Program-made: the position numbers and the translations under genes
Shown here: piece by piece, positions 18,900-28,491 of the stretch
How the letters are laid out: each line of letters begins with the position of its first letter
Position numbering within the stretch: the stretch's first letter is position 1
Assembly: GCA_021817325.1 (NCBI GenBank)
Contig: JAKAVK010000021.1
Location: forward strand, 1 to 59,621
Source of the DNA: Microcaldota archaeon
GTDB taxonomy: Archaea; Micrarchaeota; Micrarchaeia; Micrarchaeales; CABMGC01
Direction: 5' to 3'
DNA: 59,621 nucleotides
Notes under the pieces: generated by a model
What the model saw: only the letters and a program-made list of their open reading frames with translations
What the model was told of the DNA's origin: nothing
The model's database searches: none

Positions 18900-19997
18900 T
18901 TATCCGAAGTCAACTATCCTCCTGTACTTTTTCATGACATTGTCGAAGTTGAACTTCTTTACATAGGAATAGGCGTTGCTGGCCAAGGCATCCCTGAACT
19001 CCTTGTCAGTGTACAGCCTATAGAACCTGTTGGCAAAATCATCCACATTGCAATGCCGGTACACGACCCCGTTGTCGCCATCGGAGATGAGCTTCTCGTC
19101 AGGATCCATCGTAACAAGCGAGTTGTTGCTCGTGTTTATCATTACTGGCAGCCCGCAGGCCATCGCCTCAAGGAAGACCCTGCCCGGGCTTTCCCATTCC
19201 GAGGTGCATACGAAAAAGCCTGCGTTGTTATATGCCCGCACTAGCTTCTCTTCCCTTAGGAATCCAAGGAACTTTATGTTCCTGTCCAGTTGCAGCGCCT
19301 TGGCGAGCTCCCTATAATGCTTCTCATCGGGACCGGTACCGACTATCCTAAGCAGCTCCTTTTTGGCCAGCTCAGGGTGGTTTGTTATGACCCTTGCTAT
19401 CCCGTGTATCAGGAAATTTAGCTTCTTCTGCCTCTCGTCCAATCTGCCAACGTACAGCGCGCCGCGGTAGTTCTTCTTGATCCTGATCTTCCTGTACTCC
19501 TTGTGCGGGGCTATGTTGATGTAGTGAAGCTTGGTCTTCCTTCCCCTGAAGAATTCCCTCGCATAGGCATACTGCTCTGCGGTTATGGCAACGTAGTGGT
19601 CAAGCAGGCCCTTCATTAATTGCGAGTACGCATACCTCAGCAGCATCTTTGGAAGCAGCTTCTTGTTGCCAGCGTTCCTGAAGTTCACAAGCACGTTGCC
19701 CCTGTCAACATACAGGAACTTTGTGCCCTTCCCCTTCCTATACCTGTACACCAGAGCTATCGGCACGTCGCGTATCGAGTTTATGAGTACGAAATCATAT
19801 TTCTTCTCGTATATCTGCTGCATGGTGACCGGCTTTGCGCTCTTTGACACTCTGGACAGGTCGGCAAATATATCTACGTCGTAGCCGGCCTTGCGGAATG
19901 CGAGATACATGTTGTACGTGTCTATCAGCGCCCCTCCGACGGCCTTGAAGGAGCCAGACTCTACAAGCAGTATCTTCTTGATCCAACCACCCGGCAT
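18900..19997 (-). CDS. Glycosyltransferase, GT4/GT1 family
   Basis: YVGRLDERQKKLNFLIHGIARV, LLRIVGTGPDEKHYRELAKAL, STSEWESPGRVFLEAMACGLPVM-like motif (CTSEWESPGRVFLEAMACGLPVM). Confidence 0.85.
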   Translation of the reverse strand: MPGGWIKKILLVESGSFKAVGGALIDTYNMYLAFRKAGYDVDIFADLSRVSKSAKPVTMQQIYEKKYDFVLINSIRDVPIALVYRYRKGKGTKFLYVDRGNVLVNFRNAGNKKLLPKMLLRYAYSQLMKGLLDHYVAITAEQYAYAREFFRGRKTKLHYINIAPHKEYRKIRIKKNYRGALYVGRLDERQKKLNFLIHGIARVITNHPELAKKELLRIVGTGPDEKHYRELAKALQLDRNIKFLGFLREEKLVRAYNNAGFFVCTSEWESPGRVFLEAMACGLPVMINTSNNSLVTMDPDEKLISDGDNGVVYRHCNVDDFANRFYRLYTDKEFRDALASNAYSYVKKFNFDNVMKKYRRIVDFG

Positions 19998-20019
19998 TTA
20001 TCTAAATCGATGCGCATGT

Positions 20020-21528
20020 TCAATAACCTTGCCTCGCTGGCAACCTTGCCAGCCTTGAGCCAGCCACCTTGCCTGATGTGGCGCCGAAGTAGTCTAGGAT
20101 CGTTGGTGCCACGTTGAGGACGCTGATGCCATGTGCGTCTACACCCGTCCCTTTGGAATAGTAGCCGAAGATCCCATGCATTAGGTGGTCCCCGCTCTTC
20201 GCCCCCTCTGGCCTTGCGAAAAAGTCATTCGAGTAGTTGAAGATGTCGAACGTGTAGCCTTCCTTGGCCTCCACAAGCAGGTCTGGATGGATGAACTTTC
20301 CCCCTCTTCCATAATATGAATCCCCGTCTATCACCTTCGCTACAAGCGGGCTGCCATCCCTGCTGCGCAGCAGCTTAAGCTTTCGTGCAAGCTCATCCTT
20401 CAAGAGATTGCGGCCTCTGCTGCCGACGATCCCGGATGCAAACCTTTTGTCGTTTATCCAGATCGTAGCGACAGGGTTGTTTGATATCGCGGCGAACGCC
20501 TTGGTATGCCCCATGTCGAAATCGAAGAGGTGTAGCCTCCCCGCACCTGCCGGCAATGGAAACAGAGCGCCAAATCCCCTGAATACTGCCCTCTTCATGC
20601 CGTATGGCAGCCGGTCATACGTCCTCCTAAGCAAGTAGTTTCCGATTATGCTCTCCCTGAGCTGGTTGCGCCTTGCAGCCTGCTCCTTTGCCGCATTGCG
20701 CCCACGCGCGGGCTTTAACCTGACATAGCCGTTCTCTATCAGCCAGGCATTGAGAAGGAATTTGTATCTGATTGGCTGCGCACCGTGGTCAGATACTATC
20801 ATCATTGCCGATCCTTCATCGTCGACCCTCTTCATTATGCGCTGGACGAAACTGCCTATCTCAGTGTATATCTCCTTGAGGTACCTGCGCCCGCCACTTT
20901 TGCCCATTACAAAATGCTGCATCCTGTCCGTCTCCGTGAAACATACGTATACGAGGCCGTACTTGTGTTCTGCTATCATCGCCTCGGCTATGGCTATCCT
21001 CGATCGTATGCTCTTTAGATAGTGGCTTAGCGCTTCCCTCTCGCTCATCCTGCCGCTCTTCATCTCCACCTCGACATCAGGCTCGCCATAGAAGTCGCGT
21101 TTCTTCATGAGCTGCTCGAGCGCCTTGCTGTTGGTCCTTGCAGGAAGGGGGAAGCCGGTAATCATATCGACATTTCCGTATTCGGGAAGATCTATCACGG
21201 TTGCAGGGGTTATCACAAGGCACCTGATGCCTTTTTTGGATAGCTTCTTCCAGAACGGCGGCACTTTCCTTGAATCGTAATACACTATGTCTGGCGTGTA
21301 ATCCTTTTTCATCACAAAGAAGTCAGGAACCCCGTGTTGCGCTGGGGAAAGCCCAGTGTATATTGTGGGCCATGCAGGCCCGGTGAGAGGGGGCAGGGTA
21401 GATTTCATCTCTGTGATCAGGCCCCTGTCTAGCAGTTTTCCAAATCCGGCTATCCCGCCGTTCTCTGACATCTCCCTAAGTATCCATAATGGTGCGGCAT
21501 CGATACCTATCAAGTAAAGTCTCCTCAT
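20020..21528 (-). CDS. Alkaline phosphatase superfamily protein (type I phosphodiesterase/nucleotide pyrophosphatase-like)
   Basis: LIGIDAAPLWIL, STLPPLTGPAWPTIYTGLSPAQHGVPDF, MIVSDHGAQP. Confidence 0.8.
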   Translation of the reverse strand: MRRLYLIGIDAAPLWILREMSENGGIAGFGKLLDRGLITEMKSTLPPLTGPAWPTIYTGLSPAQHGVPDFFVMKKDYTPDIVYYDSRKVPPFWKKLSKKGIRCLVITPATVIDLPEYGNVDMITGFPLPARTNSKALEQLMKKRDFYGEPDVEVEMKSGRMSEREALSHYLKSIRSRIAIAEAMIAEHKYGLVYVCFTETDRMQHFVMGKSGGRRYLKEIYTEIGSFVQRIMKRVDDEGSAMMIVSDHGAQPIRYKFLLNAWLIENGYVRLKPARGRNAAKEQAARRNQLRESIIGNYLLRRTYDRLPYGMKRAVFRGFGALFPLPAGAGRLHLFDFDMGHTKAFAAISNNPVATIWINDKRFASGIVGSRGRNLLKDELARKLKLLRSRDGSPLVAKVIDGDSYYGRGGKFIHPDLLVEAKEGYTFDIFNYSNDFFARPEGAKSGDHLMHGIFGYYSKGTGVDAHGISVLNVAPTILDYFGATSGKVAGSRLARLPARQGY

Positions 21529-21531
21529 CCG

Positions 21532-22539
21532 CTAGTCCACCTCTGCAGACACTGTCAATCCGTTGGTCACAAGCACCGGCTCTATCATTCTTAGCTTCTC
21601 CTTGGAAAGCACGCCAACGAGCCTGTCCCGTTTGTCCGGGTCAAGCACAAGCAGCATGTGGCCGCCTCCGCCTATTCCAAGCAGCTTTCCTCCAGTTGCG
21701 CCGTTCTCCATGGAGAGCTTGAACAGAGCGTCTATCCGCTTGCTGCTTATGTTGTCAAGCAGCGCACGCTTGTTAAGCCATTCGTTGTATACCAGCTGGC
21801 CAACCTGTTCGAAGCGGTTTGAGGCTATCGCGTCTCGGATGCTCTCTGCATAACCCTTCATACGTTCCATAAGCTCGAGAGCATGCACGTCGGATGCGGC
21901 TATGAGTTTCACCAGGGTCTTTAGAGGGCTTTCCACGGGCCTTGGAGTTGCAGTATTCACAAGCATGAGCATCGAACCGAGATGCTCCAGCCGGCTCTTT
22001 CCCAGCCCAATTCTTTTGACCTCGACCCCAGCGCCGCTAAACTCGATGTAGTTCAGCCCTCCGAAGCTCGTTGCGTAAGGGTCCTGCTTCCCTAGGTGTA
22101 TACCCAGTTTTGTCCTCTCAAATTTGTGCGCAAGCTCTGCTATCTCGCCTTTTCCCATGCCTGTGCCGAGCCATCCGTCAAACGCGCCTATTATAGAGAC
22201 TATCGACGCGGATGAGGAGCCCAGACCTGATCCGTATTCCGTATCCGTGTCCATGGACAGCTCGAATCCGGAGCCTGGAGAAAAATGCTCTATTATAACC
22301 CTGTAGAAATCGCGTATGCCATGCAGGTTGCCTATGCTCCCCTCTTCCTCTATCCCTAGCCGCGCCTGCTTTATAATGATCCTGCCATCCTGTCGCGGTT
22401 CGATCGACGCGCGGGCATACGTCCCTATGGCTGACTCTATTACCGCGCCGCCGTATCTTTCGTAGTATTCGCTCAGGTCCGTAAAACCGCCGGCGAAGCT
22501 AAGCCGGTATGGAGATATTGCACGTATTGTCGATGCCAT
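21532..22539 (-). CDS. GHMP kinase (heptose/sugar-7-phosphate-kinase-like)
   Basis: SPYRLSFAGGFTDLSEYYERYGGAVIESAI, YGSGLGSSSASIVSIIGAF, LLGIGGGGHMLLV. Confidence 0.8.
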   Translation of the reverse strand: MASTIRAISPYRLSFAGGFTDLSEYYERYGGAVIESAIGTYARASIEPRQDGRIIIKQARLGIEEEGSIGNLHGIRDFYRVIIEHFSPGSGFELSMDTDTEYGSGLGSSSASIVSIIGAFDGWLGTGMGKGEIAELAHKFERTKLGIHLGKQDPYATSFGGLNYIEFSGAGVEVKRIGLGKSRLEHLGSMLMLVNTATPRPVESPLKTLVKLIAASDVHALELMERMKGYAESIRDAIASNRFEQVGQLVYNEWLNKRALLDNISSKRIDALFKLSMENGATGGKLLGIGGGGHMLLVLDPDKRDRLVGVLSKEKLRMIEPVLVTNGLTVSAEVD

Positions 22540-22547
22540 GTTACCAG

Positions 22548-23327
22548 CTATTTAGAGTTTTTGAAGGTGTATTCGAGGGCCTTGAAGTAGCTGTCCGGAT
22601 CTCCGACATTGAGCCGTTGCTCGTCCTTCATCAGTATGCCATATACCTTCCCGCCTGCCTTCACCAACGTATTTATACCGGACGTCAGTGCCAGCTCCAC
22701 GCCTTCCTTGTGGTCGCTCCTCAGGGCCGTGAATATTTTCGGGGAGAATGCATATACCCCGACTATTGCAAGGTTCGATTCCGTCTTCCCGGGTTTCTCC
22801 TCTGCGCTGGATATCTTGTAGACCTCGTGACCGTCTATCTTCTCCGATCCTGAGGCATTCACTATGCCGTACTTGCTTGGGTCGCTCACCTTCCTTAAGA
22901 AGAAGACCGCATTCGCATCCTTCTGCTCAAATACCTTAAGCAGAAGCGCATATCCGCCGGTAAGCGTTATGTCATCAGTATGCAGTATTATCGGGTCGCC
23001 TTTCACGAACTCCTCGGATACGAGCACTGCGTCGCCGAATCCTCTCGGATTCTTCTGCTTGAGGTACGACACCCTCTCGTTTTTGAGGTGATCCTGCAGC
23101 AGCCTGCTTCTCTTGCTGGAATCGATAACCACGCAGAACTCTTCTACGCCTATGCTCTTTAGGGATCTCATTGTGTGGTTTACTATCGGAACCATCACTC
23201 TGGTTCCGTCCTCGTTCTCGAAAATCGGGAGCAGCGCCTTGGGCAGCACATTGGTTATATACCGCATCCTTGTTCCACGGCCGGCACTCGTTATTACAGC
23301 CTTTCGTATGGTCATATGATTACCCAT
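22548..23327 (-). CDS. Sugar-1-phosphate nucleotidyltransferase (GalU/RmlA-like)
   Basis: KAVITSAGRGTRMRYITNVLPKALLPIFENEDGTRVMVPIVNHTM; PIILHTDDI. Confidence 0.85.
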   Translation of the reverse strand: MGNHMTIRKAVITSAGRGTRMRYITNVLPKALLPIFENEDGTRVMVPIVNHTMRSLKSIGVEEFCVVIDSSKRSRLLQDHLKNERVSYLKQKNPRGFGDAVLVSEEFVKGDPIILHTDDITLTGGYALLLKVFEQKDANAVFFLRKVSDPSKYGIVNASGSEKIDGHEVYKISSAEEKPGKTESNLAIVGVYAFSPKIFTALRSDHKEGVELALTSGINTLVKAGGKVYGILMKDEQRLNVGDPDSYFKALEYTFKNSK

Positions 23328-24528
23328 TGACTATTCCAATTCCTGAAAATTCCTTTCCGCTATATATAGTGAACCTGCTCAACTCGGCAGGCTTGCCCAC
23401 AGGTATTGGCGCGTCCACCTCCATCTCTGCATCTGCAGCACGTAGCGGTGCCAATGTGCCATTGCGCAGCGTCTTCCCTGTTGTTGGATCGATAATGTCC
23501 AATATCTTAAATCTCGCCTTGTATTCGTTCCCGATAAACCGTATCCTTGCCTGCTGCCCTATTCTCCTTGTGGCAAAGATAAGCGTTAGCATCCGCCTCC
23601 TTGCACGGAGGGATTCATTTGCACCATAAAGGACCGCTCCCCTAGGCAGCCTTAATCCATCGCCAAACCTTATCGCCACATTCTCCCCGGCAATTGCAGT
23701 TTTCACCCTGGTTCCCTTAACAAAGATCTCGCTGACCGGATGCCTGCCCCTGCCCATCGTAGATCTCAGTACCTGCCCCACGTGCATATTTCCCTGGATT
23801 ATCCTGCCGCTCGAAAGTGCGCCGCTTCCAGTTTCGATGCGGCCTTGCATTAGCAGGCGCAGCTGGCCTCCGGCTGGCTTTCTCGCCCTGCTTAGCATCC
23901 CGTATGCGGTTTCTAGCAGGCTACTTCCGTGATACCAGTCCATCAGGGTTGATCTCGCAACGAGATTCTCTGTCCTGTATGCCGAGATTGGAACGAAAGC
24001 GATGTTTGCCTCCTTGTAGCCTATCGCCTTCAGGAATGCTGTCATCTGCGATTTTATCCTCTGGAACACCTCTTCGCCATAGTTTACGGTATCCATCTTG
24101 TTTACCGCAACGACTATGCTCTCCATCCCAAGCATCTTTGCAATAAAGACGTGCCGCTTTGTCTGGGCCATTATGCCTTCGCCACTCATTGCGGAAACGA
24201 GCAGCAGAGCCAGTTCGCCATACGATGCGCCGCTTATCATGTTCTTTATGAGCTCCTCGTGGCCGGGCACATCGATTAGGGCTAACGCAGCGCTGCGGTA
24301 TTTTATCTCGGCCCTGGTCGTATCGTAGGTCATGCCGCGCGCTCTTTCCTCTGAAAAGCTGTCCAATATGAATGCAGGCTCGAATGGCCTGTGCAGTTTT
24401 TTGCTGTAAGCCTCGGCTTCCATCACCCTTACCTTTGTTGCAGCCCCTGTCTGCATGAGAAGGCTGCCGATAAGGGTTGACTTACCGTGGTCCTTGTGGC
24501 CTAAAAGCGCAATATTTCTTACCTCCAT
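23320..24528 (-). CDS. cysN: Sulfate adenylyltransferase subunit 1-like translational-type GTPase (CysN family)
   Basis: GHKDHGKSTLIG, SEERARGMTYDTTRAEI, IDVPGHEELIKNMISGASYGELALLLVSAMSGEGIMAQTKRH, NKMD; adjacent to cysD. Confidence 0.75.
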   Translation of the reverse strand: MEVRNIALLGHKDHGKSTLIGSLLMQTGAATKVRVMEAEAYSKKLHRPFEPAFILDSFSEERARGMTYDTTRAEIKYRSAALALIDVPGHEELIKNMISGASYGELALLLVSAMSGEGIMAQTKRHVFIAKMLGMESIVVAVNKMDTVNYGEEVFQRIKSQMTAFLKAIGYKEANIAFVPISAYRTENLVARSTLMDWYHGSSLLETAYGMLSRARKPAGGQLRLLMQGRIETGSGALSSGRIIQGNMHVGQVLRSTMGRGRHPVSEIFVKGTRVKTAIAGENVAIRFGDGLRLPRGAVLYGANESLRARRRMLTLIFATRRIGQQARIRFIGNEYKARFKILDIIDPTTGKTLRNGTLAPLRAADAEMEVDAPIPVGKPAELSRFTIYSGKEFSGIGIVNG

Positions 24529-24535
24529 GCGAACA

Positions 24536-25324
24536 CTACATATAGCCCAGGGCCCTGAGCTTTGACATCACGTACTCTCTCTCCTTGTCCATGCTCCTTC
24601 CCGATCTTTCCTCGTCTTTCGTGGTCTCCAACTCCCTTATTATGTCGTTTACGCCCCTTGCGTCTGACTTCAACGGGATTGTGCAGTGGGTGCAACCCAG
24701 GCTCCTGTACCTGTACCCGTTTCTTGAGAAATAGAGAGGGTTGACAGGTATCTTTTCCTGTTTAATGTAATTCCATACGTCGATCTCGTTCCAATCCAGC
24801 AGCGGATGCACCCTTATGTGCCCCCTTACATCGAGTTTCGAGGAGTAATCATCCCACAGTTCGGCCGGCTGGTTCTTGTAGTTCCATCTGAAGTTCTTGT
24901 CCCTTGGGCTCATGTACCTCTCCTTGGCCCTTATGCCGTGTTCATCCCTGCGTATGGAGACTACAAGGGCATCGAAGCCGTAGGTTGCCATCAGCTTCTT
25001 CAGCGTCTCAGGCTTATTCTTCCCGCAACATGCGGATCCTACAAGGTCCGGATTTATCTCACTTTCGCCAACGATCAGGTCCAGCTTCCATTTCTTTGCA
25101 AGCTCATCCCTGAACCGGTACGTTTCTGGGAAGTCGATTGAATTGTCAATGTGGATTACAGGAAACGGTACCTTTCCAAGGAACGCCTTCCTGGCAAGTG
25201 CCAGCATTGTGGTGGAATCCTTGCCCATGCTCCAAAGCGCTGCTACGTTGTTGAATCTAAGCTTCGCTTCTCTTAGCAGATATATGCTCTTCTCCTCCAA
25301 AATTTTAAGGTCTTGTGGTATCAT
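24536..25324 (-). CDS. cysD: Sulfate adenylyltransferase subunit 2 (CysD, PAPS-reductase-like fold)
   Basis: SMGKDSTTMLALARKAF, PVIHIDNSIDFPETYRFRDELAKKW, SLGCTHCT. Confidence 0.85.
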   Translation of the reverse strand: MIPQDLKILEEKSIYLLREAKLRFNNVAALWSMGKDSTTMLALARKAFLGKVPFPVIHIDNSIDFPETYRFRDELAKKWKLDLIVGESEINPDLVGSACCGKNKPETLKKLMATYGFDALVVSIRRDEHGIRAKERYMSPRDKNFRWNYKNQPAELWDDYSSKLDVRGHIRVHPLLDWNEIDVWNYIKQEKIPVNPLYFSRNGYRYRSLGCTHCTIPLKSDARGVNDIIRELETTKDEERSGRSMDKEREYVMSKLRALGYM

Positions 25325-25325
25325 C

Positions 25326-25652
25326 TCAATCCGCCGTGTTCCATACCTGCAGCCCGGACAGGTAGATAGTTGCGCCCCTCACCCTCTTCCCCTCCCTCAG
25401 TGAGAGTGGCACCTTTGTGACAATAGTGTGCTTAGAATCGTACAACTCTATGTGCGACTTGGTGAGGTCCTGCATCCTGTTAAGCCTGCCACCGTTTGCA
25501 AATATTATCCTGTAGTACCTTATACTGCTCCTCCTTAGCGCACCGGAGAAGCGCTTCCAATTCTCCTCGCTCTGATCCCTCCACAGCGCGTCGGCAGCCA
25601 TACGCATCTTAGATTCGACAGCCAATGTATCACTCCATGTATCCAAGCGCAC
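25326..25652 (-). CDS. Hypothetical protein, 108 aa
   Basis: Compact ORF overlapping the RHH gene end and abutting cysD. Confidence 0.5.
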   Translation of the reverse strand: MRLDTWSDTLAVESKMRMAADALWRDQSEENWKRFSGALRRSSIRYYRIIFANGGRLNRMQDLTKSHIELYDSKHTIVTKVPLSLREGKRVRGATIYLSGLQVWNTAD

Positions 25653-25875
25653 GCAGCTTTTCTATCACTGCGCTGCCCTTGTTGCTCTTAGAACCCTTCT
25701 TGCCCTCTAACTCCGCGGTGGTCTCCCTAAGTATGTAAGTAACGTAATCGGAGACAGAAGAGAACCCCGTATCCCTTATTTTGTACCTTATTTTTTCGAA
25801 TAGTGGCGCAGGAATCGTTATCGTGGTATACTTTCGCTTTGCACCGCTTGCCTGTCTTGCCATAGCATCACTCAC
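25630..25875 (-). CDS. Ribbon-helix-helix (CopG/ParD-like) protein with C-terminal KLRALGYME tail
   Basis: KYTTITIPAPLFEKIRYKIRDTGFSSVSDYVTYILRETTAELE. Confidence 0.75.
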   Translation of the reverse strand: MSDAMARQASGAKRKYTTITIPAPLFEKIRYKIRDTGFSSVSDYVTYILRETTAELEGKKGSKSNKGSAVIEKLRALGYME

Positions 25876-25944
25876 TACCTTAATGTTGTGACATTATAAT
25901 ATATAAATGCGATTGCATGCTGGCTGGCGCCATTTTCATACGAA

Positions 25945-26919
25945 ATGATTATTAAGCGTGCAAAAATACTCTTTTATATCGATATGCGAGTTTGGCCATC
26001 GCCAGGCTGCGGTAATGTAATGTTTACAACAAGAGGAAGCGTGATGAGGAGGCGGATAGGCGAGCTTGGCATTAGCATGGACCAGAGATACATTGAGCTC
26101 TCTGCTGTGGCTAGGACAGAGAGGCCGGATTATGAAAAGAATATAGTAGTTCTGACAAAAAGGCAACGCGGCAGGGTGGAGGAGCTTCTCGCACAGGTTG
26201 ATGGGCTTGACCTCTCGCTTGGGCCGTGGGACAGGTTAGTAGGCAGGCGCACCAATGCGCTATCCAGGCAACTGAAAGCACTGACCAGACTGAATGGTGA
26301 ACTTGAGACCGCGCTGCGGGAATTTGGGCCAGGCGGAACCAACAGGAGCTACAGGCAGCTATCTCAAATTAAGAATGGCACTGCGGCAGGCAATGCGTCT
26401 GCTGTTAAGGCGACAGCAGAGAATGGCGACTGCGGCAATGGGAAGGTCAAGACGCGGCCTATACCGACGCATACGCTTGCAGAAGCGCTTGAGGATACAG
26501 TACATAAAGCCAGCCTTGCTTTTGTAGGGGGCGGTGGAATTGAAGATAGGATAACAAAGGCATTTGTATCGCTGAAGAACATGAGGCAGATGTCGATTGT
26601 TAAGACCTTTGAGAAGCTTAACGAGGAAGATAGGAGGCTAGAACTGCTTGGACTGATGATCAGAAGGCGCGGCATCACTATGTCAAGGAAAGACTTCAGG
26701 TGTGCTCTTGAACTTTGCAATGTGCGCGTTGAGGATATGGCAGGCAATGGGGACTGGAAGCTGATGTACAAGGCGGGGGATGGCACGGTTACCAGAACGA
26801 TGATGAGCGGCGACCATAGCCACAGGGAGATTGGCCCGCATTACTCCCTGCCGGTCATAAGCAGACTGCTTGGCAAGAGTAGCTGCGGGAGGGATTTTGA
26901 GACTGCATCAGTCTGCTAA
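25945..26919 (+). CDS. Hypothetical protein (start may be 26044)
   Basis: Long ORF, 324 aa; alternative start MRRRIGELGISMDQRY; no family recognised. Confidence 0.55.
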   Translation: MIIKRAKILFYIDMRVWPSPGCGNVMFTTRGSVMRRRIGELGISMDQRYIELSAVARTERPDYEKNIVVLTKRQRGRVEELLAQVDGLDLSLGPWDRLVGRRTNALSRQLKALTRLNGELETALREFGPGGTNRSYRQLSQIKNGTAAGNASAVKATAENGDCGNGKVKTRPIPTHTLAEALEDTVHKASLAFVGGGGIEDRITKAFVSLKNMRQMSIVKTFEKLNEEDRRLELLGLMIRRRGITMSRKDFRCALELCNVRVEDMAGNGDWKLMYKAGDGTVTRTMMSGDHSHREIGPHYSLPVISRLLGKSSCGRDFETASVC

Positions 26920-27111
26920 GGCATGCACTGCGCAAGGATTGCACCATCCGGTTGCCCTACTTCTCAAGATCGGCAATAACCGGCGCTGCGATGGTTATGA
27001 TTGCCGCAAGCATTGCAGAATAGGGATATGTCTCGATCCCGGCACACTATACATGTGTCCATAGGCATATTGCAAGCTATTTGAGGCAGGAATCCATTAA
27101 CCTCTGAGCGC

Positions 27112-28491
27112 TCACTGCAGCGTTCCCTGATCCTTCGTGTATAATATTATGCCGCGCTCCCTTCTCTGGAACGGGTTTGCCCTGTTTCCATATATAGCCT
27201 TTACCCCCTTTGAGAGTGCGAGTTCCACGAGCCTCTGCGTTATTACGCCGTCAAGCACTATGGCGTAGACTCCTGAAGTATCCTGAACCTCGACCAGAAG
27301 CTCCCTTATTGGCATCTCCTTGATAATGTTGCCTGCTGGATCATAAAGCCTGGAGCGCAGCGAACCGGAAAGCTCATCCAGACCGGAGCCAAGCTGCGAG
27401 AGCAGCGCTGATTTGAGCGCAGGTTCGGCCATTGGCTGCTGCACCTCTTCCTTCCTTTGAATCTCTGCCTTCATGCCCTCATCATTCCTTACATCTAGGC
27501 TAATACTGGGCGCAGGCTTGGCTGCGGGAAGTGGCTGCTTGGCCACTTCGGGCTGCATCGGCTGGGCCACCTGGGCCTGCAGCGACGAGCCCCTGTCCAC
27601 CTGAAGAGGAATCGGCCTTTGCGGCTGGCTTGACGCGGATCTTGATCTCTGAACCCTTGATGCGATTGGATCCATATCCACAGGGGATCTCGATCTCATT
27701 GCTTTTATTATCTCCTTTCTCGTGAGATCCTCGACCTCCTTCCCATCCGGCGCCCTTGCGACATAGTCTATCTCGGCAACGTTCATGAGCGATCTGAGTA
27801 TCAGGTCGCCGCCGCGGTCGCCGTCGAGGAAGACGGTGACCTCTTTCTGGTTGCACAGCGCTATCAGACTCTTTGGTATGTTGTTTGTTGCGCCGCCGAC
27901 TGCCACAGCGTTGGTTATGTCGTTCCTAAGCAGGGTTAGGACATCGGCCCTGCCTTCGACTATTATTATCTCCTCCATCTTTGCGACATCAGGGCCCGCT
28001 GGCAGCTTCTCAGGCCCGTAGGCTGTAACCTCGGCTGCGCGCACGTCTGACTGCACTAGCTCTGCAATCTCCCTGCTGTCAGGCAGCTCAGTGGTAAGGA
28101 GTATCTTTACCAGCTCCTTTGCCCTTATGAGTATCTTCCTCCTCTTCTCTGACCTTGTGTCCTCCACCTTCTCAACGCTGAACTGGGCCTCGTAGGGGCC
28201 GACCCTGTCCACAGCCTCTACGGCCGCGGCTAGTATGCATGTCTCTATCCTGTCCAGCGAAGCCGGAAGGTAGAGCCGTCCGTGCGTCTTGTTGCCATTC
28301 TGCTGCAGCTCTATCTCTATCCTGCCTATCTTACCGTTCTTCTGCAGCTCGCGCAGATCAAGCTCGTTTCCAAGAAGCCCTTCAGTCTGCCCGAAGACAG
28401 CCCCTATTATGTCAGGCTTGTCAACCATGCCGTCAATCGCAAACTTCGATTCAACCATGTACTTTACTATCTCTAGATAAGTTTTTGCCAT
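27112..28491 (-). CDS. dnaG: Archaeal DnaG primase-like protein (TOPRIM)
   Basis: MAKTYLEIVKYMVESKFAIDGMVDKPDIIGAVFGQTEGLLG; EEIIIVEGRADVLTLLRNDI..AVGGATNNIP; DGDRGGD. Confidence 0.92.
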   Translation of the reverse strand: MAKTYLEIVKYMVESKFAIDGMVDKPDIIGAVFGQTEGLLGNELDLRELQKNGKIGRIEIELQQNGNKTHGRLYLPASLDRIETCILAAAVEAVDRVGPYEAQFSVEKVEDTRSEKRRKILIRAKELVKILLTTELPDSREIAELVQSDVRAAEVTAYGPEKLPAGPDVAKMEEIIIVEGRADVLTLLRNDITNAVAVGGATNNIPKSLIALCNQKEVTVFLDGDRGGDLILRSLMNVAEIDYVARAPDGKEVEDLTRKEIIKAMRSRSPVDMDPIASRVQRSRSASSQPQRPIPLQVDRGSSLQAQVAQPMQPEVAKQPLPAAKPAPSISLDVRNDEGMKAEIQRKEEVQQPMAEPALKSALLSQLGSGLDELSGSLRSRLYDPAGNIIKEMPIRELLVEVQDTSGVYAIVLDGVITQRLVELALSKGVKAIYGNRANPFQRRERGIILYTKDQGTLQ

